Below, in pieces: positions 55,243 through 60,000 of a DNA stretch of 60,000 nucleotides. The position numbers and the translations under genes are program-made. The notes beneath the pieces were generated by a model that made no database searches, had not been told where the DNA came from, and worked only from the letters and a program-made list of their open reading frames with translations. Where the stretch lies: NCBI GenBank assembly GCA_030704615.1, contig CM060731.1, forward strand, positions 20,834,001-20,894,000, read 5' to 3'. The first letter of the stretch is position 1. Each line of letters opens with the position of its first letter. The DNA is from Takakia lepidozioides. Lineage: Eukaryota; Streptophyta; Takakiopsida; Takakiales; Takakiaceae.

Positions 55243-56470
55243 ATGGCGGAACGCAAGGGAGAGCGCGTTAGGTGACTTCTTCCTCCTCTGTCTTGATGGT
55301 TTTGGCCCTCCATGACTGTTAGATGTTCCGATTGCACTTTCTGCTGGCAACGGAATTATTTTGCGCTCTCTTTGTGGACGACTGATCGTGTATATTCTTG
55401 TCTTCTCCTTGGTCTTCTTTTGATTTCTCTATGACTGTTTGATGTCGAGTATGTCAAGCAAGTACAGGGAGTTTGGTTGGGCATTTGACAGAGGTTTATC
55501 TCCCTGTTTTATGTGACGTTGTCATGCCTTGCACATGCAGACATTGTCAGTTAATGTAGGTGTCAGGTTAGACTGAACGGATTTTGGTCAAGGAAAGAAT
55601 GCTAATTGAGTTTCCTACTTATTTCGCGACCCTGTCTTAAGGAGGCTTGAAGAGAAGCTGTCAATATCTATGGTGAAAGTTGCATTTCTGCCATCCTTCT
55701 GAAGGGTTGGGCCAGAGACTGATGAGACTAGATGTTCACGTCACTTCAGCATTTCTTAGAGATCGACATAGGTATTTGCAATATTATTTCCTTGGTGGAT
55801 CCATGCCCTAGTTTCGTGCAGTGTTCTTATCCGTGCCTGGGGCGTTTTGTGCAGGTTATATGTCCGTGGAATCATTCTTGGGTACCGAAGGTGTGTGAGT
55901 GTCTCTTGCTGTCGCACTTGGAAGCAGTCAGATCTTGTTGCTACTCTGTGACGACGTGCTGGGCATTGTGTTCTATTCACAATTAGGAGTTTTAATATGG
56001 CTTGTGTTCTCTTCCTTACAAAGTGATGGCTATGCAGGTCAAAATCTAACCAGTACCCAAGTACATCACTCCTGCAAATTGAAGGTGTGAACACACCAGA
56101 GGAAGTCAAATGGTACCTTGGGAAGAGGCTAGCTTATGTCTACAAAGCTAAGACCAAAAAGAATGGATCTCTTTACCGATGTATCTGGGGAAAGGTGGCT
56201 CGGCCTCATGGCAACAGTGGCATTGTTCGTGCTAGGTTCCGCAAGAATCTCCCTCCGGCTTCCTTGGTACTCGATTTACCCTTTGTAGTGGCATCATTAT
56301 TTATTGATCGAGTGTTTTGGATATGCATCTCCAAGACTAAAACCTCAATTTACTATGTGGAACGGGTCAGCTGAATGGATACATTTTGCGACATTGCTGG
56401 TCCTAAGTACTTTATTTTTGTGCCATAGGGTGCGAGAGTGAGGGTGTTCATGTATCCAAGCCGCATCTAA
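55243..56470 (+). CDS. RPL35A: 60S ribosomal protein eL33 (RPL35A), 4 exons, 111 aa
   Basis: Exons 55243-55271, 55855-55890, 56038-56266 and 56429-56470 total 336 bases. All introns are GT-AG and the first two split an AGG Arg codon. The product starts [15 protein letters not shown], continues [33 protein letters not shown] and [14 protein letters not shown], and ends [13 protein letters not shown]. This is the complete eL33 protein of the large ribosomal subunit, at the usual length of about 110 residues, basic and without extra domains. Conserved CIWGKV and RPHGNSG motifs are intact, so it is probably functional. The start fits GGCCATGGCG context. The first intron, close to the start codon, is typical of plant ribosomal protein genes. 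Confidence 0.97.
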
Positions 56471-56596
56471 GCTGGTGAGTTCTGTGACTATGCTTGAAAG
56501 TGCGGAGAGATACTACTGTAGTTTGAAATTCTGGGATGCTTAATGTTGATTCCAGGCTTAAAAGGGGAATTTTTTGCAGTCCACTTACAGTAGTTC

Positions 56597-56661
56597 GGTT
56601 ACACACACACACACACACACACAGGACCCCCCCCCCCCCCCCCCCCCCTCCCCCCCTTTCC
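56597..56661. repeat. (CA)n followed by poly-C microsatellite
   Basis: About eleven CA units (56601-56623), then GGA, then a C run of about 20 and a second short C run. It lies 130 bases after the RPL35A stop, probably in its 3' UTR or just beyond. Confidence 0.9.
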
Positions 56662-56941
56662 TTCTTCTGTGTAAGTCTGCTGTTTTCTATGATCTGAATG
56701 CTGAAGTATGTCTGGCTTGGTCTTCCCATGTTGACACAGAAACTGAGTATGTCTGCACCCTCTGTCAGGGCATTGATGAAGTCGGTGAGGAGATATAACA
56801 GCTCGTCACTGTTATTCCGGACATAGTTGCTTCGTAGAATCTCTAAGTCATGAGACAACAGTCTCTCTGGTTTCCTTCCTCTTTTTATTGTTTCTTCTTT
56901 CGCGTGACTTCCTTGATGTTTATCGCGGTGCCCATGTTTTC

Positions 56942-56998
56942 GTCTTTTGATGGTTCTTCTTACCTTGGATTAGCTATCTCATTTACCTTTGGTTGTCA
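56942..56998 (+). repeat. Short duplicated island, copy 2
   Basis: It matches 100-168 (CCCATGTTTTCGTCTTTTGATG and onward) with one indel and a few substitutions; flanks are unrelated. Confidence 0.55.
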
Positions 56999-58292
56999 GA
57001 TGTGAGTTCACGGATTACTCGGCTCTCACATGGTCCTATATAACCAGTACTTCAGCTGCTGGGCCTGTTGGACATCAAGTAGTGGTGTACATTTTAGCAC
57101 TTTTGTAGCTGCAGTGCTCTATTTAACTGGCTGCTTGTGCTTTGTATAGATTATATTGCACAAGCAGGTATACCAGGACTTGTGGGAAGAATAAGGTTTT
57201 GTACACTGGGCTCTACAGTTTGGTGGAGTTTGAATTTTAGAAAAAGTCCCACATATGAGTGTCTTTGAGCTAAACTTGGAAAATTAATTGAACTCCAATG
57301 TTGAGACATGCACTTCCAAATTTGGAACCTCAGCCAAGTTTGGGGGGCTGCGCACCTTTCCATGCAGCAGGTGCTCACGCAGCTAGGGGGCTTGTGTGAT
57401 GGGCTGTACTGGCAGGGCAAGCACATCAGCCATTAGTAATGAGGTGTAGTTGGTACACATGCGTAAGTTCTGGCACGTGCCGGTTCAGCTGGTAAGTCGC
57501 CCTGTGAACAGCCAACTCGCCATATTGTGTGGAGGTTTGGCTGGAAGTACCCTTAAACAGGTCACAGGCACATTGGAAGAAAGATCAGAGGTCCTTTGGG
57601 ACCCGATTTCTCCCTATGTTATGTCAGAAGACGGTCTCACCTGTCAGTCTTGCTGGGAACAGGTTGTAAGCAATTGATGGTTTCGTGTTCTAGATTCTTT
57701 GAACCAAGAGTAGTGCATCCCCATTGCATAGAAAGTAACAATCTATAAGGATAAGTTTTTGTTGATATAACCTTCTGGCAAGAGTAAGCATCTGGCATGG
57801 CTCAGGGAAATGTAACCGCATAGTAAAGTGGCACTCTCAAGGATCAGTTTTTGCTTATATAACCTTTTTGGCTCCTTGAATAGAAGTGATGGTGGCTTGT
57901 CACTACCACACATGTTCTTCTTCTTGGTCCATGGATTGGTGAGAGACAATCACCAAGCCATACCGCTATTCTCTGTGGGTTAAATATCAATATGAACCTT
58001 GTTGTTATGTTTGCCTTTTTCTTTCTTTCTTTTCTCTGCCTCTTTTCTTCTCGCTTTGCTGTTTGTTTCTTGTTTTCTCTTCCGAAAATCACTCTTAACC
58101 ATAGATCAGATCTTCTCGGTACTTTTTTGGGTTTACCTTCAACTGGTTATATGTATACATCTAGATACTTATGAGGATATTGATCTTGTTATGAACAGAT
58201 ATAATAGATAGAAATCATTGAAATCTTCTCCTATATCAACCATTCTGATACAAGTTCAATCTTGCAGGACATGGATGGGTCACAGACTCTAG

Positions 58293-58508
58293 GAGAGGGA
58301 CCGCTGGGCAGCGGACTGGCAGATTGGAGGGCAGCGGACTCATGGGCGGGTGGGATTGGAAGAAGCTGTTTATGGCCGCCAGCAGATATTTCTGCATGTC
58401 CTCAGAGAGGAACAAATATTGAGAGGACTGCATGCATGTCATCTCCCTCTTGATCTTGTAATAGAGCTCTTATTTTGGGAGGTTTCAATGTGCTGTGGCT
58501 TTTTTTAG
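58293..58508 (+). CDS. Exon-like open frame, unrecognised
   Basis: After CTCTAG, a possible splice acceptor, the frame is open for 71 codons: ERDRWAADWQIGGQRTHG, then LEEAVYGRQQIFLHVL and LPLDLVIELLFWEV, ending at TAG. There is no ATG, so it would be a terminal exon. The alternating hydrophobic pattern looks like a folded helical protein. Nothing upstream could be joined with confidence. Confidence 0.25.
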   Translation, partial: ERDRWAADWQIGGQRTHGRVGLEEAVYGRQQIFLHVLREEQILRGLHACHLPLDLVIELLFWEVSMCCGFF

Positions 58509-59719
58509 TTGGGTTGGCCTGTGTTGGAGCTGCTGTAATTCAGTTCTTTTTGGAGTGGTAACTCTTTGGATTATAGCTACAGTGGGCCAACTCGGCTAAG
58601 CGTATGCTCAGTCAGTTCGCAAGTGTTCTCCTGTGAAGAGAGAGGCCAAATCTCTGCAGACCCAGCGCATATCTTGGTGTGGAATACTTGCTACATGTTC
58701 AGGCAGTAATGGGTATAGGCTGTTGTTATGTGGAGGAGAGCGAGTTAATTAGTCTGGCCTGGTAAAATTTCAAATAAGAGTTGTCCGAAATAGACGGAAC
58801 CCTTAGCAAGTTTGATTTTTTCCAAAATATCCATCCTTGTGCAGAAAAAAAAATAGAAAACCTTGAAAACTAGAACATTTTTAGATTCTGACAGCACATT
58901 AGGTGCGTACCTACCTGCTGCAGGGGGCTACCAATTTTTTAGGCCGATCAGAGTCAGATCCAGAAAATGCAACCGTTGAATGTGAGCAATAAAGGGTGTT
59001 GACTTCCCTAAGTAGGCTCTCAAAAGTTCAGCAAAATATTTAGTCCCTTCAATCTCATCTATCATTCCTTCGCCTTAAGGACGTTGTCCAGTTTTTATCA
59101 GCATTAGTGTAGTCTTAGCTGAAGTTCCAAAGAAAGAAAGAACATTTTGTACAAGGTGTAGCTAGATCACCATGAAAGTTTGGAAATCTCGCCATTTTCT
59201 GAATTTCCGTGTCCAACGTCCTTCTCTATGCATCACGAGCAACATCTACATGACTATCTTGAGATGAAACAGATGTGGAAGGAAATCTTTTCCTATGGGA
59301 ACTCCTGGTATTCTTTGTTCCCCTCACAAAATTTCCATGAGTGCACCTTTAGACTGGCCAACATGAGTCTGTCTTGGACAGCTCTTACCTGGATTTTTAC
59401 TAGGACAAATTGATTGGCATGCTGATTCTCCTCCAGATAACTTAATATTTGTTTATGCCAGTTCTTTCACAATAGCATGTATGCCATCTTTTATCGTTGC
59501 TTGGAGTCATCAGAAATCCGTTATTACTAGCAGGACTAGGAGCACCGGTGTTTACGCTCTACACCCTTAGCTTTATCAGCCATTACAACTTGATTTGCAG
59601 GTAAAAATCAGTAGCCACCACAACCATTTCAATACTCCCTAATTTAGACTTAAAAAGAGAGCTTCCACTCCCGTAAGTTAATTTGCTCATGCAAATCAGG
59701 TCCAACAGTTCTGAACCGT

Positions 59720-59740
59720 GCTCTGATACCAAATGTTGAC
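59720..59740 (-). other. tRNA-Met-type primer-binding site of an LTR element
   Basis: On the minus strand CAACA is followed by TTTGGTATCAGAGC. TGGTATCAGAGC is complementary to the 3' end of initiator tRNA-Met and is the usual primer site of Ty1/copia and some Ty3 elements, directly after a 5' LTR ending in CA. The LTR would lie at about 59738 and upward and leaves the window. The frame across it (59583-59903) is probably LTR sequence, not a gene. Confidence 0.5.
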
Positions 59741-60000
59741 TGTTGGTCTTTCTCAGAAGGTTGAACAGTAATTCAGCCGTTTCCTTATTGACAGGGCTTG
59801 CATGTAATGCAAACATTTGTTTGTACACTTGTTCTCTGTTTTTCTTCTGGTTTTCTCTTCTTAAATCCCTCTTATTGCTCATCAAATCTTCTCTTGCAAG
59901 CATTGATACTTTTAAGGATATTTTATCGACAGGTGGGAGGCTTGAATCACCATGGAAACAACATCCAGTACAATTCCGGCCGAGGGAAGAGGCCCGTTTC

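Larger units (their letters stand above)
56999..60000. other. Right-hand stretch, mostly unexplained
   Basis: Apart from the exon-like frame at 58293-58508 and the primer-binding-site motif at 59720, I see no gene. Two related segments at 57742-57795 and 57833-57885 (GGATAAGTTTTTGTTGATATAACCTT / GGATCAGTTTTTGCTTATATAACC) are a short local duplication. Confidence 0.45.

Noticed and set aside
59583-59903. 106-codon minus-strand ORF as a gene
   Set aside because: It runs through an LTR end and a tRNA-Met primer-binding site, so it is most likely non-coding LTR sequence.

Overview
The window reads as nuclear DNA of a land plant. It holds intron-rich plant genes: a ribosomal protein eL33/RPL35A, a phytochrome-interacting-type ankyrin protein, and a long chloroplast-type PPR protein like Arabidopsis EMB976. 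These sit among retrotransposons, a CACTA element, SINEs and MITE-like repeats. The species cannot be fixed. The PPR class and the retroelement type (Ty3 with a cytosine methyltransferase, a type I know mainly from charophyte algae) make a seed-free lineage a reasonable guess, but only a guess.

Layout. 1-3.8 kb: no recognisable gene. 3.8-4.5 kb: a degenerate minisatellite of about 62-bp units. 4.7-26.3 kb: a composite of two related Ty3/gypsy elements. Element 1 (plus strand) carries gag with two zinc knuckles, aspartic protease, a C5 cytosine DNA methyltransferase, reverse transcriptase, RNase H, integrase and a C-terminal PHD finger. Its 5' leader is split by a 5,065-bp CACTA transposon (6581-11645) with a 3-bp target duplication; this carries fragments of a PLS-type PPR gene and a SINE. 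Element 2 is a deletion derivative (gag joined to the integrase end) lying on the minus strand. Flipping back about 19941-25076 restores both an LTR and the integrase-PHD reading frame, so this block appears to be inverted. 26.3-28.2 kb: small inverted-repeat and tandem-duplication remnants.

Host genes. A 10-exon EMB976-like PPR gene (28659-36112; 1,196 codons; one probable GC-AG intron; a non-LTR retrotransposon zinc-binding remnant in one intron). 36.1-43 kb is TE debris, with a MITE-like element, a SINE fragment and an old gypsy fragment. A RING-like first exon lies at 42982. An unrecognised two-exon gene end (46144-48276) has a TTAA-flanked piggyBac-like element in its intron. A 317-codon protein of four repeats (48984-50155) sits behind a cluster of ACGTG boxes. 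The ankyrin gene (52028-53759, minus) and RPL35A (55243-56470, plus) are divergent across about 1.5 kb. The last 3.5 kb has only an exon-like ORF and a tRNA-Met-type primer-binding site of an element running out of the window.

The most interesting object is the methyltransferase- and PHD-bearing retroelement. Both domains act on chromatin and suggest an element that wrote and read its own chromatin state. The copy here is dead: many in-frame stops, a partly deleted RNase H, an integrase catalytic Glu changed to Lys, and a small internal inversion. Exon structures were worked out by hand from splice consensus and frame closure.
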